DNA of 53,404 nt. Source: an uncultured Verrucomicrobiota bacterium. GTDB lineage: Bacteria > Verrucomicrobiota > Verrucomicrobiia > Opitutales > Opitutaceae. Of this stretch, positions 1 through 8,108 are shown one piece after another. The notes below the pieces were generated by a model. It had not been told where the DNA came from. It made no database searches and saw only the letters and a program-made list of their open reading frames with translations. The stretch's first letter is position 1, and every line of letters begins with the position of its first letter. Where the stretch lies: contig CAIRBK010000091.1 in assembly GCA_903876795.1 (NCBI GenBank), positions 1 to 53,404 on the forward strand, written 5' to 3'. The position numbers and the translations under genes were made by a program.

Positions 1-139
1 ACCGGTCTCCGTGCTGGGTCAACGACTCCAGCGCTGCGTGATCCCCAAAGAATGTATATTGATTCAGGCTCATTGAGATACAGCCTATGCACAATTTATG
101 CCATTGTTAATCAATGATATGCTAAATTTAGGAGTCCCC
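1..139 (-). mobile_element. End of an insertion sequence with the start of its transposase
   Basis: An ATG at 71-73 on the minus strand opens a reading frame that runs off the left edge of the window (24 codons visible, beginning MSLNQYTFFGDH). The style resembles the N-terminus of IS5-type transposases, but too little is visible to name the family. The IS end is placed near 139 because the DUF262 gene on the same strand loses its family sequence exactly there, at GGGGACTCC on the minus strand. The terminal inverted repeat and target duplication cannot be checked because the other end lies outside the window. What I see is the frame and the break in the neighbouring gene; calling it an IS is inference. 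Confidence 0.5.
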
Positions 140-291
140 TTGAGTGTGCCAAGGATTTCGGCCCAGAGATCTTCCCACTCGGTTTCGGTCCAACTGTAAT
201 CGCGCTGAAAGGGAGGGATGCGGTAGGTCAGACCGTTACCAAGAAGCTTTCGGAACGTGTCGTTTTTAGTATTAAAATTAGTGGCAGACAT
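139..291 (-). pseudogene. DUF262 (GmrSD-type) protein, 5' fragment cut by an insertion
   Basis: The first 50 residues contain the DUF262 N-terminal signature YRIPPFQRDYSW followed by EWEDLWAEILG, as in GmrS-like nucleases and related ParB-fold NTP-dependent enzymes. After about residue 51 the frame passes into unrelated AT-rich sequence and stops at 85. Intact family members run to several hundred residues, so this is a non-functional N-terminal stub. Such genes usually belong to defence or accessory regions, which fits its toxin-antitoxin and helicase-remnant neighbours. The remainder of the gene may lie beyond the IS outside the window. Confidence 0.75.
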
Positions 292-351
292 GGCGTGAAA
301 GCGTGGGTTTGTTAAGGAACAAAGCAGCAGGTTCGCGGCTTGTAATCAGCG

Positions 352-411
352 AAAATAAAAAAAACGCGCCCTTGATGTGCATCGATCTTACGAACGAGAG
401 GCACGGCGCGT
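352..411 (-). terminator. Probable terminator of the higBA operon
   Basis: On the minus strand, just after the antitoxin stop at 434, ACGCGCC (411-405) pairs with GGCGCGT (370-364). The arm is followed by a run of T residues down to about 352. The loop is long (34 nt) but contains a second GTGC/GCAC pairing. Confidence 0.45.
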
Positions 412-433
412 GTGTTTGCTGGCTTCTCCATCG

Positions 434-1552
434 TCATTTTGCTGCCGGGGTCAATCCGGACCATGCGATGGACAAAGACCGTTTTAATGAGGTGTTGAAG
501 TAGCTTTTGGCGACCAAATTTTCGCGATGCTGAAGGCGACCGAGCACGATGCTGGGTGCGATACCTTGCTCGCGAGCGAAGCGGCTGATGGCTGCTTCGG
601 TTACCGGACGAGGGACATTGGTCACAAAAGAGGCCCACTCTTTCTTGGGCACGAGAAAATCGGCGGCCCAAGTGTTGGCTTCGGTTTCCTTGGGGCTTTC
701 TACGCCGCGAAACTCCATGAACACGTCGTTTTTGCCGTGAAGCAGGATGTGGGCGGCTTCGTGGAAGAAGGTGAACCAGAGCAGGTCGTCGGTTTTGTAG
801 CGCAGGCTCAGCTGGATAATCGCCTTATGCGATGTAAGCCAGCGGGTGAAACCAAAGACATGGGTTTTGGGCAGTTCGGGAACGAGCACCACGGAGACAC
901 CCGCCTCGGCACAGAGGGCGCAGACTTTGGGCCAGATTTTCGCCGGATTTTCGGCAGTAAGCCGGCGGATATCCGCGAGCGCGGCTTGGAATTTTGCTTT
1001 GTCGTAGGGTTGGGTGTGGCACCGCTGGGCCATGATCTCTCCAGCCCGCAACCATGCGCTCAAGTCGCCTAGGTCGCTTTTATGTCCGTTGGATTCACGG
1101 GCGGCACCTTCCAAGCCGGAGTAGGTGATTTCCCATTGTTCGGAAGAAGCGACGCCAAAGAAGCTGAGGAGGGAGCCGACGCGGGCGCGATCATCCGCAG
1201 CGGGAGCGATGAGCTTCAGCTCCAGCATGGCGGAATAGGAGAATCGGGAGAGCCAACTGGTCTGCGCGGCCAACTGCTCCTGTTCCTGAAGGCGGGCTTT
1301 GCGTTCGCGGTAAGTGGCTTCGGCGTTGTTCCAAAACGCGGCAGGGATGCCGGTGACGCGCTCCAGCTGGATGGAGGTTTCGGCGGTGATCTCGGCTTTG
1401 CCGTTAATGATCTCGTTGATGGTCTTGAGCGGGCGGCCCATGCGCTGGGCAAGCTCGGTCTGGGTCATCCCTAGGTCCTCGATGGTCTCAAGCAGAGTGG
1501 CACCCGGAGGGACGGCGTAATCGGGATTAAACTTGGTGACTGATTTACTCAT
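434..1552 (-). CDS. higA: HigA-type antitoxin: XRE helix-turn-helix fused to an ImmA/IrrE-like Zn-peptidase domain
   Basis: The 372-residue protein starts at the ATG at 1552, whose codon lies inside the last codons of the upstream toxin gene (8-bp overlap). Residues 10-75 form the HigA/VapI-type helix-turn-helix (TQTELAQRMGRPLKTINEII). The C-terminal half carries an ImmA/IrrE-type metallopeptidase signature with HEAAH in FFHEAAHILLHGK. HigA antitoxins bind the partner RelE-fold toxin and the operon operator, and longer forms with a peptidase domain are known. Paired with the HigB-like gene directly upstream, it most likely neutralises and autoregulates that toxin. An extended start at 1636 is possible but would lie deep within the toxin gene. 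Confidence 0.85.
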   Translation of the reverse strand: MSKSVTKFNPDYAVPPGATLLETIEDLGMTQTELAQRMGRPLKTINEIINGKAEITAETSIQLERVTGIPAAFWNNAEATYRERKARLQEQEQLAAQTSWLSRFSYSAMLELKLIAPAADDRARVGSLLSFFGVASSEQWEITYSGLEGAARESNGHKSDLGDLSAWLRAGEIMAQRCHTQPYDKAKFQAALADIRRLTAENPAKIWPKVCALCAEAGVSVVLVPELPKTHVFGFTRWLTSHKAIIQLSLRYKTDDLLWFTFFHEAAHILLHGKNDVFMEFRGVESPKETEANTWAADFLVPKKEWASFVTNVPRPVTEAAISRFAREQGIAPSIVLGRLQHRENLVAKSYFNTSLKRSLSIAWSGLTPAAK

Positions 1553-1883
1553 GGGTGTCGGCGATTTCCTGAATGCAGACGCGGGTGACGGCGGCCCAGT
1601 CCATGCCGCCGGCGGCGGCTTGGGGAACGGGATCATGGTCAGGCGTGAACAAAAGACGGTATGGATGATCGAGATCGACGGAGAGCTGGCCCTTGCGGTT
1701 GCCCTTAAGTTCGTGGCAGCGGGGACGCGGCAACATGCGGAGCATTGCGAGGGTGGGAGCGGCTTCGATTTCGGAGAGGCGTTGTTGGATCAGTTTGGCT
1801 CGGCGCTCACCATGAAGGGCGACCATGTCGCGCGTCGTGGTGAGGGCTTTTTCGAGTTTTTTGTTTCGAAAAGTAAATTCCAT
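1545..1883 (-). CDS. higB: HigB-like RelE-superfamily toxin
   Basis: A 112-residue protein of the HigB/plasmid maintenance toxin type, with central residues reading GQLSVDLDHPYRLLF as in RelE-fold mRNA interferases (family knowledge: ribosome-dependent mRNA cleavage). The toxin gene precedes the antitoxin gene, the order typical of higBA, and the two overlap by 8 bp, which suggests translational coupling. A 6-bp inverted repeat lies 24-40 bp upstream of the start and may be the HigA operator. Activity cannot be judged from sequence. Confidence 0.85.
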   Translation of the reverse strand: MEFTFRNKKLEKALTTTRDMVALHGERRAKLIQQRLSEIEAAPTLAMLRMLPRPRCHELKGNRKGQLSVDLDHPYRLLFTPDHDPVPQAAAGGMDWAAVTRVCIQEIADTHE

Positions 1884-1906
1884 AGACCGCAGGTGGCAAG
1901 ATTTGT

Positions 1907-1923
1907 TTAACCTTTAGGGTTAA
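1907..1923. promoter_or_regulatory. Inverted repeat upstream of higBA, candidate operator
   Basis: TTAACC (1907-1912) and GGTTAA (1918-1923) form a perfect dyad with a 5-nt spacer, 24 bp upstream of the toxin start codon in an AT-rich stretch. Its position and symmetry suit an autoregulatory HigA site. This is inference from location. Confidence 0.4.
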
Positions 1924-1944
1924 TGAAATCGTTTAATTTTAGTT

Positions 1945-2130
1945 TTAGGAGCCAAGGATCCAGCGAATTGTAAACAGAGGGTGTATTGCTCTGTCCTGTA
2001 TAAGCTTGCCCTCGATGGCGGCAATCAATTCGTCCCGTCGCCGATCCACCTGATCTTGCGCCTCGAACAGGGAACGACGCTTTTCGTTGCGGGTGGCTGT
2101 CGCCGCGATGCACGCACTCAAGCAGGAGGC
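1945..2130 (-). pseudogene. C-terminal remnant of an SNF2/superfamily II helicase-like gene
   Basis: The last 50 or so codons read NEKRRSLFEAQDQVDRRRDE then LFTIRWIL before the stop at 1945. This resembles the closing segment of large SNF2-type helicases from phage-defence and restriction-like loci, which end in a charged helix followed by an LFTIRW-type strand. No helicase motor motifs are present upstream; the same frame continues to 2247 with unrelated sequence. I read it as a remnant of a deleted gene, based on memory of the family tail rather than a search. Confidence 0.45.
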
Positions 2131-2316
2131 CGCGTTCGCCGCCTTGCTGAAGCGGTGGGCGATCCAGCCCGCAAAAGTGGCACCGTGAAACTTTGACGGA
2201 TTTTCGGCTTCACTCCTCCTCAGCGGTAAGAGGAGCCGATTTTCCACTCCAATCCGAACCCAGCCGAAAACGTCAAAGTTACTTCACCCCTTGAAGTGCT
2301 TAGGCTACAAAAGAAT

Positions 2317-2354
2317 AAACCCGAACTTCGACATTTCTGCCAAAGTTCGGGTTT
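2317..2354 (-). terminator. Rho-independent terminator after tRNA-Gln
   Basis: AAACCCGAACTT on the minus strand (2354-2343) pairs perfectly with AAGTTCGGGTTT (2328-2317), a 12-bp stem with a 14-nt loop, then a T-rich TATTCTTTTG. It begins 10 bp past the tRNA 3' end. Confidence 0.8.
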
Positions 2355-2364
2355 TGAACTAAAG

Positions 2365-2438
2365 TGGCTGCCCGACATGGATTCGAACCATGACTAGGTG
2401 AGTCAAAGTCACCTGTGCTGCCATTACACCATCAGGCA
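2365..2438 (-). tRNA. tRNA-Gln (anticodon TTG)
   Basis: A 74-nt cloverleaf on the minus strand. The acceptor TGCCTGA pairs with TCGGGCA, the anticodon loop CTTTGAC carries TTG, the T loop is GGTTCGAATCC, and a CCA is encoded at 2365-2367. It reads CAA glutamine codons. A strong hairpin terminator follows. The 3' side of this tRNA faces the IS/toxin-antitoxin/helicase-remnant patch, a usual layout for tRNA-associated integration. Confidence 0.95.
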
Positions 2439-2617
2439 ATGAGGAAGGGTGAATGTGCTTCACGACAACTTTGCGTCAAGGCCCGAGATGGGTATCCCGT
2501 CCGGGCGGCCGTCGCTCATGCTCGCGCATCCGCCCCCGCTTTTTGAACACCGATTTGCCGGTGCACCCCAAAAAACGGATGGACAACCCCGCCGCCTCCG
2601 CGTCTCGTTGCCAGATC

Positions 2618-2890
2618 ATGTCCCACCAGCCCGCCACCCATTCCGCCGATATCAAGCTCGCGAAACTCACCTCGCCGGTCAGCCTGGCGGTCGATGCCGT
2701 TCTGGTCGTCGCCTTCTTCGTTTTCCTTTTCGGTCTCCTCAAGTCGCACGTCCCCTCCAACGATCCAAAGATGATTTTCCTCTGGGCCGGCCTCACTGCC
2801 GCCTGCATGAGCGGTGTGTTCTGGCTCGCGATCCAGATGTTCCGCGTCGTCCTGAGCGCCCAGCGTCTGGCCGCCAAGCAGAAACAGTGA
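2618..2890 (+). CDS. Small membrane protein with two predicted helices
   Basis: A 90-residue protein starting at the ATG at 2618 (MSHQPATHSADIK). Longer frames upstream are Arg/Pro-rich and look non-coding. Hydrophobic segments lie at about residues 20-40 (VDAVLVVAFFVFLFGLL) and 52-75, joined by a short SHVPSNDPK loop, with a basic C-terminal tail ending AAKQKQ. I do not recognise a family. It lies 22 bp upstream of the MntR-like gene on the same strand and may be co-transcribed with it. Confidence 0.65.
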   Translation: MSHQPATHSADIKLAKLTSPVSLAVDAVLVVAFFVFLFGLLKSHVPSNDPKMIFLWAGLTAACMSGVFWLAIQMFRVVLSAQRLAAKQKQ

Positions 2891-2912
2891 CCGCACCCCG
2901 CGCAGTCGTGGG

Positions 2913-3347
2913 GTGATCCCTTTCGTGTCGGAAAACTCCATACCTCCGCGCACGTCCTCCGCGGTGGAGGACTACCTCGAACGCATCAGCGAGCTCATCA
3001 AGACCAAGGGCTACGCCCGCGTCGTTGACATCGCCGCCGAGCTCAAGATCTCCCAGGCGAGCGTGACCACGATGGTCCAGCGCCTCGACGCCGAGGGCCT
3101 CGTCAAATACGAAAAATACCGCGGCATGGTCCTCACCCGCGCGGGCGAGCAGGTCGCCGCCCGCATCGCCCACCGGCACGAGCTGTTGACCAATTTCCTC
3201 ACCCTGCTCGGACTCGAAAAGGAGGTCGTCGATCATGACGTCGAGGGCATGGAGCACCATGTGAGCGCGGAAACCTTCGAGTCGTTGGAAAAACTCAACC
3301 GCTACCTCGAAAGCCACCCCGAGGTCCTGGCCGCGATCAAGAAGTAG
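2913..3347 (+). CDS. mntR: DtxR-family metalloregulator, MntR-like
   Basis: A 144-residue protein with an N-terminal winged helix (about 20-75) and a short dimerisation domain, lacking the SH3-like domain of DtxR/IdeR. All six ligands of Bacillus MntR are present at a constant offset of 12: D20, E23, H89, E111, E114, H115 (in VEDYLERI, HRHELL and VEGMEHH). This is strong evidence for Mn2+ sensing. The GTG at 2913 is used; a GTG four codons later is an alternative. MntR proteins repress manganese uptake genes, but none lies next to it here, so its targets are elsewhere. The small membrane gene upstream could be a target. Confidence 0.85.
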   Translation: MIPFVSENSIPPRTSSAVEDYLERISELIKTKGYARVVDIAAELKISQASVTTMVQRLDAEGLVKYEKYRGMVLTRAGEQVAARIAHRHELLTNFLTLLGLEKEVVDHDVEGMEHHVSAETFESLEKLNRYLESHPEVLAAIKK

Positions 3348-3383
3348 CCGCTGCTCCGGCCCTTGCCGGGCGGCTTGTTTCAA

Positions 3384-3405
3384 CGGCCCGGTTTCAGCCG
3401 GGCCG
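3384..3405. terminator. Bidirectional hairpin between mntR-like and tatC
   Basis: CGGCCCGG (3384-3391) pairs with CCGGGCCG (3398-3405) around the loop TTTCAG, between two convergent genes. There is no clear T tract, so rho-independent action is uncertain. Confidence 0.45.
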
Positions 3406-3418
3406 CCGCCTCAACCGC

Positions 3419-4231
3419 TTACGAGACCCCGACCGCCAGGGCGCGCTTCTTCTCCACCCGTGCGCCGGCGATGATCGCCAGTTCGAAAAGGATGTAGAGC
3501 GGCGCCACGAACAGCAGCTGGGTAAACGGATCCGGCGTGGGCGTGACCACCGCCGCGATGATGAAAATGGCCACGATGGCGTGCCGGCGGTATTTGCGCA
3601 GCGTGGCGACCCGCAGGAAACCGGCATACACGGCCAGCACGATCAAGAGGGGAAACTCGAAGGACGCCCCCACGCCCAGCACCAGCCACAGCAGCAGGCT
3701 GTAGTAGCTCGCCGGGGTCCACCGCGTCACAAAACCAAACAGATCGTTGATCTCCACCGCCACGCGCAGCGTGCTCGGCACCAGCAGGAAAAAGCTGAAG
3801 CACGACCCCAGCAGGAACAACAGCATCGCGGTGCCGCACACCGGCAGCACCGCCTTTAACTCGCGCTCGGAAAGCGCCGGCGCCACAAATTGCCCGGCAA
3901 AAAACAGCATGAACGGGGCCGCCAGCAGCAGACCTCCCATGGTGCACATCTGGATGATGACGGAAAAACCCTCCATCGGCGCATTGGTGCCGAGTTCCAG
4001 CACCAGCGACGGATTCTCCCGCTGCACCGTGTGCAGCGGCCACAGCAGCACGTCGTTGAATTCCTTTAGAAAAAAGCCGATCAACGAGGCGAACACCACG
4101 AACGCGACCGCGCACTTCACCAGCGTCACCCGCAGCTCGTCGAGGTGGTCCAGGAACCCCATCGGCTTCTCTCTCGCCGGGAGGTCGCCGGGCATCATGT
4201 CGTCGTCATCTGGTATGTTGCGGGAGCTCAC
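3419..4231 (-). CDS. tatC: Twin-arginine translocase subunit TatC
   Basis: A 270-residue polytopic membrane protein with the TatC signature near the N-terminus (MGFLDHLDELRVTLVK) and six hydrophobic segments, the normal length being about 250. TatC is the signal-peptide receptor of the Tat pathway, which exports folded proteins across the inner membrane. The track start is GTG at 4231; ATG codons near 4196-4199 are equally possible because neither has a clear ribosome-binding site. No tatA or tatB gene is adjacent, so the complex is encoded at more than one locus. The C-terminal end faces a hairpin shared with the convergent mntR-like gene. Confidence 0.95.
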   Translation of the reverse strand: MSSRNIPDDDDMMPGDLPAREKPMGFLDHLDELRVTLVKCAVAFVVFASLIGFFLKEFNDVLLWPLHTVQRENPSLVLELGTNAPMEGFSVIIQMCTMGGLLLAAPFMLFFAGQFVAPALSERELKAVLPVCGTAMLLFLLGSCFSFFLLVPSTLRVAVEINDLFGFVTRWTPASYYSLLLWLVLGVGASFEFPLLIVLAVYAGFLRVATLRKYRRHAIVAIFIIAAVVTPTPDPFTQLLFVAPLYILFELAIIAGARVEKKRALAVGVS

Positions 4232-4337
4232 GTTGTGTTGGTGAAAACCTACCCTTGGAGACTTTTGCGGGGAACGGAAGCGAGGAATCGACCGCCGGGG
4301 TACATGGGCGACTCCCGGCCCGGGCCAACCTCGCAGG

Positions 4338-5624
4338 TCAGACCTCGTTTTTGCGGACGCCCGGGCGTTGCGCGGCGTAGATGCCGCTGTGCCCGCTGAA
4401 GTGGTAGCTCACCCAGCAGGCCACCGCGAGGAGCACGGCGTGCTGCGCGCCGAAGAGTTCGATGCCCATCAGGGTGCAGGCCAGGGGCGTGTTGCTGGCG
4501 CCGGCGAACACCGCGACGAAGCCCAGCCCCGCCGCGAGATCCACCGGCAGGCCGAGCGGACCGGCGAGGGTGTTGCCCAGCGCGCCTCCGATGAAAAACA
4601 ACGGGGTGACCTCGCCGCCTTTGAAACCCGAACCGAGAGTGATCGCGGTGAACAGCAGTTTCCAAAACCAGCTCCACGCGTCGGCCCCGCCCGCCTGGAA
4701 AACCGACACCGTGGTCACGTCGCCGGGAAACGGGCTCCATGCGCCGAGGCCCAGGTATTCGCGTGTCCCCAGCGCCAGGGCGAGCGCGATCACCGCCACG
4801 CCGCCGATGACCGGGCGCAGCCAGTACGTCGGCACATAATGCTCGAACCCCGCCTGCAAGCCGTGCGTGGTCGCGGCGAAGAGCCGGGCGCACACGCCGA
4901 AGAGCGCGCCGGCCGCGGCGACTTTGGCCAGCACCAGCAAGTCGAGTTGGCCAAAGGTAAACGGTCCGGCTGGCAACAGCCCCGCGATCATCATGCCGGT
5001 GTGGTGGACGCTCCAGGCCGCGCAGGTGAGGTCGCCGATGATGGCCGCGATCATGCAGGGGATCAGGTTCTCGTAGTGTACGCGGCCGACCGTCAGCACC
5101 TCCATCGCGAAAACCGCGCCCGCCAGCGGCGTGCCGAAGACCGAGCCGAAGCCCGCTGCGACGCCCGCCATGAGCAACATGCGCCGGTGTTTTTCCGGGA
5201 CGCGGCAGGCCCGGGCAAACGCGCTGGCCAGTCCGCCGCCCATCTGCACCGCCGTGCCTTCCCGCCCCGCCGAGCCGCCGAAAAGGTGCGTGACCAGCGT
5301 GGCCCCGAGTATCAGCGGCGTGATGCGCGCCGGCACCCCGCCGCCGGGCGTGTGGATTTCGTCGATGATCAGGTTGTTGCCGCGCCCCGCGTTCTTGGCG
5401 TGGTGCCGGTAAACCCACGCCATGACGACGCCGGCCAGAGGCAGCAAAAACAACAGCCACGGGTGATCGAAGCGGATCTGCGTGACGCGATCCAGCGACC
5501 ACAGAAAAAGCGCGCTGGCCGAGCCGGCGAGCAGGCCGACGGGCGCGACGAGCAACGTCCACAGCCCCAGCGGACGCAGGCTTTCAAGGTAGGCGCGAGG
5601 GCGGATAAGGTCGGTCCCGGTCAT
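4338..5624 (-). CDS. CLC-family channel/antiporter, probable CLC-F fluoride/proton type
   Basis: A 428-residue CLC protein started at the ATG at 5624. The gating-glutamate motif is GREGTAVQMG rather than the GREGP of chloride CLCs, the GSGIP motif is replaced by GNNLIIDEIH, and the third motif reads GGEVTPLFF instead of GxFxP. These replacements are, to my knowledge, those of the CLC-F clade, which exports fluoride in exchange for protons. On that basis I favour fluoride resistance over chloride transport. I looked for a fluoride riboswitch in the 110 bp upstream and saw none. It lies 106 bp upstream of tatC on the same strand. Confidence 0.85.
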   Translation of the reverse strand: MTGTDLIRPRAYLESLRPLGLWTLLVAPVGLLAGSASALFLWSLDRVTQIRFDHPWLLFLLPLAGVVMAWVYRHHAKNAGRGNNLIIDEIHTPGGGVPARITPLILGATLVTHLFGGSAGREGTAVQMGGGLASAFARACRVPEKHRRMLLMAGVAAGFGSVFGTPLAGAVFAMEVLTVGRVHYENLIPCMIAAIIGDLTCAAWSVHHTGMMIAGLLPAGPFTFGQLDLLVLAKVAAAGALFGVCARLFAATTHGLQAGFEHYVPTYWLRPVIGGVAVIALALALGTREYLGLGAWSPFPGDVTTVSVFQAGGADAWSWFWKLLFTAITLGSGFKGGEVTPLFFIGGALGNTLAGPLGLPVDLAAGLGFVAVFAGASNTPLACTLMGIELFGAQHAVLLAVACWVSYHFSGHSGIYAAQRPGVRKNEV

Positions 5625-5737
5625 GTTTGAGGATCGACGTTGGCGGGTAATCGGCCGCGTGACAATGCGGGTCAATGCGCCGTCTCCCGACATTCGAGGA
5701 TTGGCCCGGCGCCCGGCAACAGGCAACGTCCGTCCCG

Positions 5738-7387
5738 ATGCGGCAAGTTCTCGGCCTCGTATTCATCGTTGCGTTGCTCGGCGCGGTTTCGCGCGCCGAC
5801 GAGGTGTCCGCCCGCGTGGTCGTCCTTGCCAACCGCGACGATCCCGAGTCGGTGCGGCTGGCCGAATATTACGCGCGGAAACGCGACGTGCCCAACGCCA
5901 ACATCATCGCGCTGCCCATGCCGTCCGACGAGGCGATCACCTGGCGCGTGTTTGTCGACTCCGTGTTCAACCCGCTTCGGGCCGAACTGGTGGCGCGCGG
6001 CTGGATCGACGCGATCGGCATGGACCTGGCGGACGCCGCCGGCCGGAAAAAATACGCCGTCTCCGGCCACAAAATATCCTACCTCGTGGTATGCCGGGGC
6101 GTGCCTCTGAAAATCCTCCACGACCCCCAACTGCCGGCCGAGCCCCTGCCGCAGGCTGCCAATCCCGCCTTCAAAACCAACGCGGCTTCCGTCGATGGCG
6201 AGTTCGCCCTGCTCGCCGCAGGCAGCCCTCCGATGATCGCCTTTGTGCCCAATCCGCTCTTTAACAAAGACCGGCCTGCCCGCATCGACCTCGACTCCGT
6301 CGTGAAGGTCGGCCGGCTCGACGGCCCCGCGTTCGACGACGCCCGCCGGCTGATCGACCAGGCCCTCGTCGCCGAGGAGGTCGGGCTTATCGGGCGCGGC
6401 TATGTGGACATCGGCGGACCCCACGCCGCCGGCGACCGCTGGCTGGAAGACGCCGCCCGGCAACTCGACGAACTGGCTTTTGACGTCGATGTGGATCGCG
6501 CCGGCGGTTCCCTGCCGTCTTGGGCGCGGATGGATGCGCCGGCGTTGTATTTCGGCTGGTATGCCGGCGATCTCAACGGGCCGTTTGCACAGGAGGGCTT
6601 CCGGTTTCCTCCCGGCGCGGTGGCGTTGCACATCCACAGCTACTCGGCGGACACCCTCCGTTCCACGACGCGCGGCTGGGTGGGACCGCTGGTGGCGCGC
6701 GGCGTGACCGCGACCTTCGGCAACGTCACCGAGCCCTACCTCGAACTCACGCACCGGCCGCAGCTCATCCTCAAGGCCCTCGCGCGCGGCGACACGTTGG
6801 GCGACGCCGCGGCTTACGCGGTGCCGGTTTACAGTTGGCAGGCGATGATGGTGGGCGACCCGCTCTACCGTCCGTTCAGGGTTCCCTTCGCCGATCAATG
6901 GGCGCGTCGCGATAAACTCCCGCCCGAGTCGCAGGCTTGCTTGGTGCTGCGGCGGATGCGCGAACTGGAGCGGTCGGGCCGGCGCGACGCGGCGATCTGG
7001 GCCGGGGTCGAGGCGCAGAAAACCCGGTTCAGCCTCGCGGTCGCGCTCGCGATCATGGACCTGCAAAAAGCCGCCGGCGACACGGCCGGCATACGGCAAA
7101 ATCTGGAAGGAGCAGCGAAGCGCCGCAACTACACGACGAACGAGGCTCCGCTGGCGGTCATGCTGGCGCGCAGGCTGGGCGAGACCGGTGACGCCAAGGC
7201 GTCGTTTGTCGTTTGGATGAACGCTCTGGCCAACCGCAACTTGTCCAAAGACACACGCGTGCAGTGGCTGCCCGAGGCCCGTGAAGCCGCCAATCGTGCC
7301 GGCGAAACCCGCCAGTCTTTGCGTTGGGACGAAGAGTACCGCGACCTGACCGCGCCACCGCCGGCGCCGGATGCCGATAAAAAATAA
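5738..7387 (+). CDS. TIGR03790 family secreted protein
   Basis: A 549-residue protein started at the ATG at 5738, which places a signal peptide (RQVLGLVFIVALLGAVSRA) at the N-terminus. The opening RVVVLANRDDPESVRLAEYYARKRDVP and the later VVCRGVPLKI are typical of the TIGR03790 family, proteins of unknown function found in Verrucomicrobia, Planctomycetes and others. A C-terminal helical region of about 130 residues (from about 410) looks like tetratricopeptide-style repeats. The gene is divergent from the CLC gene and ends one base before a strong hairpin. No enzymatic activity is assigned to the family as far as I know. Confidence 0.8.
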   Translation: MRQVLGLVFIVALLGAVSRADEVSARVVVLANRDDPESVRLAEYYARKRDVPNANIIALPMPSDEAITWRVFVDSVFNPLRAELVARGWIDAIGMDLADAAGRKKYAVSGHKISYLVVCRGVPLKILHDPQLPAEPLPQAANPAFKTNAASVDGEFALLAAGSPPMIAFVPNPLFNKDRPARIDLDSVVKVGRLDGPAFDDARRLIDQALVAEEVGLIGRGYVDIGGPHAAGDRWLEDAARQLDELAFDVDVDRAGGSLPSWARMDAPALYFGWYAGDLNGPFAQEGFRFPPGAVALHIHSYSADTLRSTTRGWVGPLVARGVTATFGNVTEPYLELTHRPQLILKALARGDTLGDAAAYAVPVYSWQAMMVGDPLYRPFRVPFADQWARRDKLPPESQACLVLRRMRELERSGRRDAAIWAGVEAQKTRFSLAVALAIMDLQKAAGDTAGIRQNLEGAAKRRNYTTNEAPLAVMLARRLGETGDAKASFVVWMNALANRNLSKDTRVQWLPEAREAANRAGETRQSLRWDEEYRDLTAPPPAPDADKK

Positions 7388-7409
7388 GGCGGGCCCGCGA
7401 GGGCCCGCC
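7376..7409 (-). terminator. Rho-independent terminator of the thiD-clpP operon
   Basis: GGCGGGCCC (7388-7396) pairs perfectly with GGGCCCGCC (7401-7409). Read on the minus strand the stem is followed by TTATTTTTTAT, giving a good intrinsic terminator 34 bp past the clpP stop. The T tract lies inside the last codons of the convergent TIGR03790 gene. Confidence 0.8.
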
Positions 7410-7442
7410 GGGGACAGGACGTCTTGGGGAGACCGGTGCCGG

Positions 7443-8099
7443 TCAGACCTTGTCCACGATCTTGTCGGCCAGGCCGTAGGCGATGGCCTCCTGGGCGTTG
7501 AGATAAAAATCGCGGTCGGTGTCGCGGTTGATGACTTCGATGGGCTGGCCGGAAGCCTCGGCGAGGATCTGGTTCAGCTCGGAGCGGAGCTTTTCCATTT
7601 CCTTGGCCTGGATGTTGATGTCGGTCGCCGGGCCGACCATGCGGCCGGAGATGAGCGGCTGGTGGATCAACACGCGGGAATGTTTGTAGAGGAAGCGCCG
7701 GCCTTTCTTCGCCCCGGAGAGGAGGATCGAGCCCATCGAGGCGGCCATGCCCGTCACGATCACGTTGATGGGCGAGGTGATCATCTGCATGGTGTCGTAG
7801 ACGGCCATGCCGGCGGTGATGGAGCCGCCCGGGGTGTTGATGTAGAAATGGATGTCTTTGCCCGGACCGACGGCTTCGAGGTAGAGGAGTTTCTCGGTGA
7901 TGTCCTTGGCGGTCTCGTCGGTGACGGCGCCCCAGAGGAAAATCTTACGCTCATCGAGGAATTTTTTCTGGATGAGCATCGCGACGGGGGCGGCGGACTT
8001 TTTGGCGACCGCGTCGGATCCCTTGTCGTCGTCATCCTCGTCGTCGTCGAGGCGGGGCAGGGGAGCGCTCAGACCGGGCTGGAGATTGTCGAAATGCAT
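7443..8099 (-). CDS. clpP: ATP-dependent Clp protease proteolytic subunit ClpP
   Basis: A 218-residue serine peptidase with the catalytic Ser121 in GMAASMGS, His146 in SRVLIHQPL and an Asp at about 193 in NRDTDRD. ClpP tetradecamers degrade proteins unfolded by ClpX or ClpA. The N-terminus is longer than usual and holds a very acidic run (LDDDEDDDDKG, residues 17-27) ahead of the first helix, where other ClpPs have a short propeptide or axial loop. It follows thiD by 9 bp and ends at a strong terminator, so the two are probably one transcript. No clpX lies nearby. Confidence 0.95.
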   Translation of the reverse strand: MHFDNLQPGLSAPLPRLDDDEDDDDKGSDAVAKKSAAPVAMLIQKKFLDERKIFLWGAVTDETAKDITEKLLYLEAVGPGKDIHFYINTPGGSITAGMAVYDTMQMITSPINVIVTGMAASMGSILLSGAKKGRRFLYKHSRVLIHQPLISGRMVGPATDINIQAKEMEKLRSELNQILAEASGQPIEVINRDTDRDFYLNAQEAIAYGLADKIVDKV

Positions 8100-8108
8100 A
8101 AGGTTTAT

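Noticed and set aside
5625-5737. Possible fluoride riboswitch upstream of the CLC-F-type gene
   Set aside because: The conserved core elements of the crcB motif could not be found on the minus strand; only a loose GGGAGACGG-like piece is present.
5672-7099. A 475-codon minus-strand frame opposite the TIGR03790 gene
   Set aside because: Arg/His/Ala-rich shadow; the plus-strand protein has a signal peptide and family motifs.
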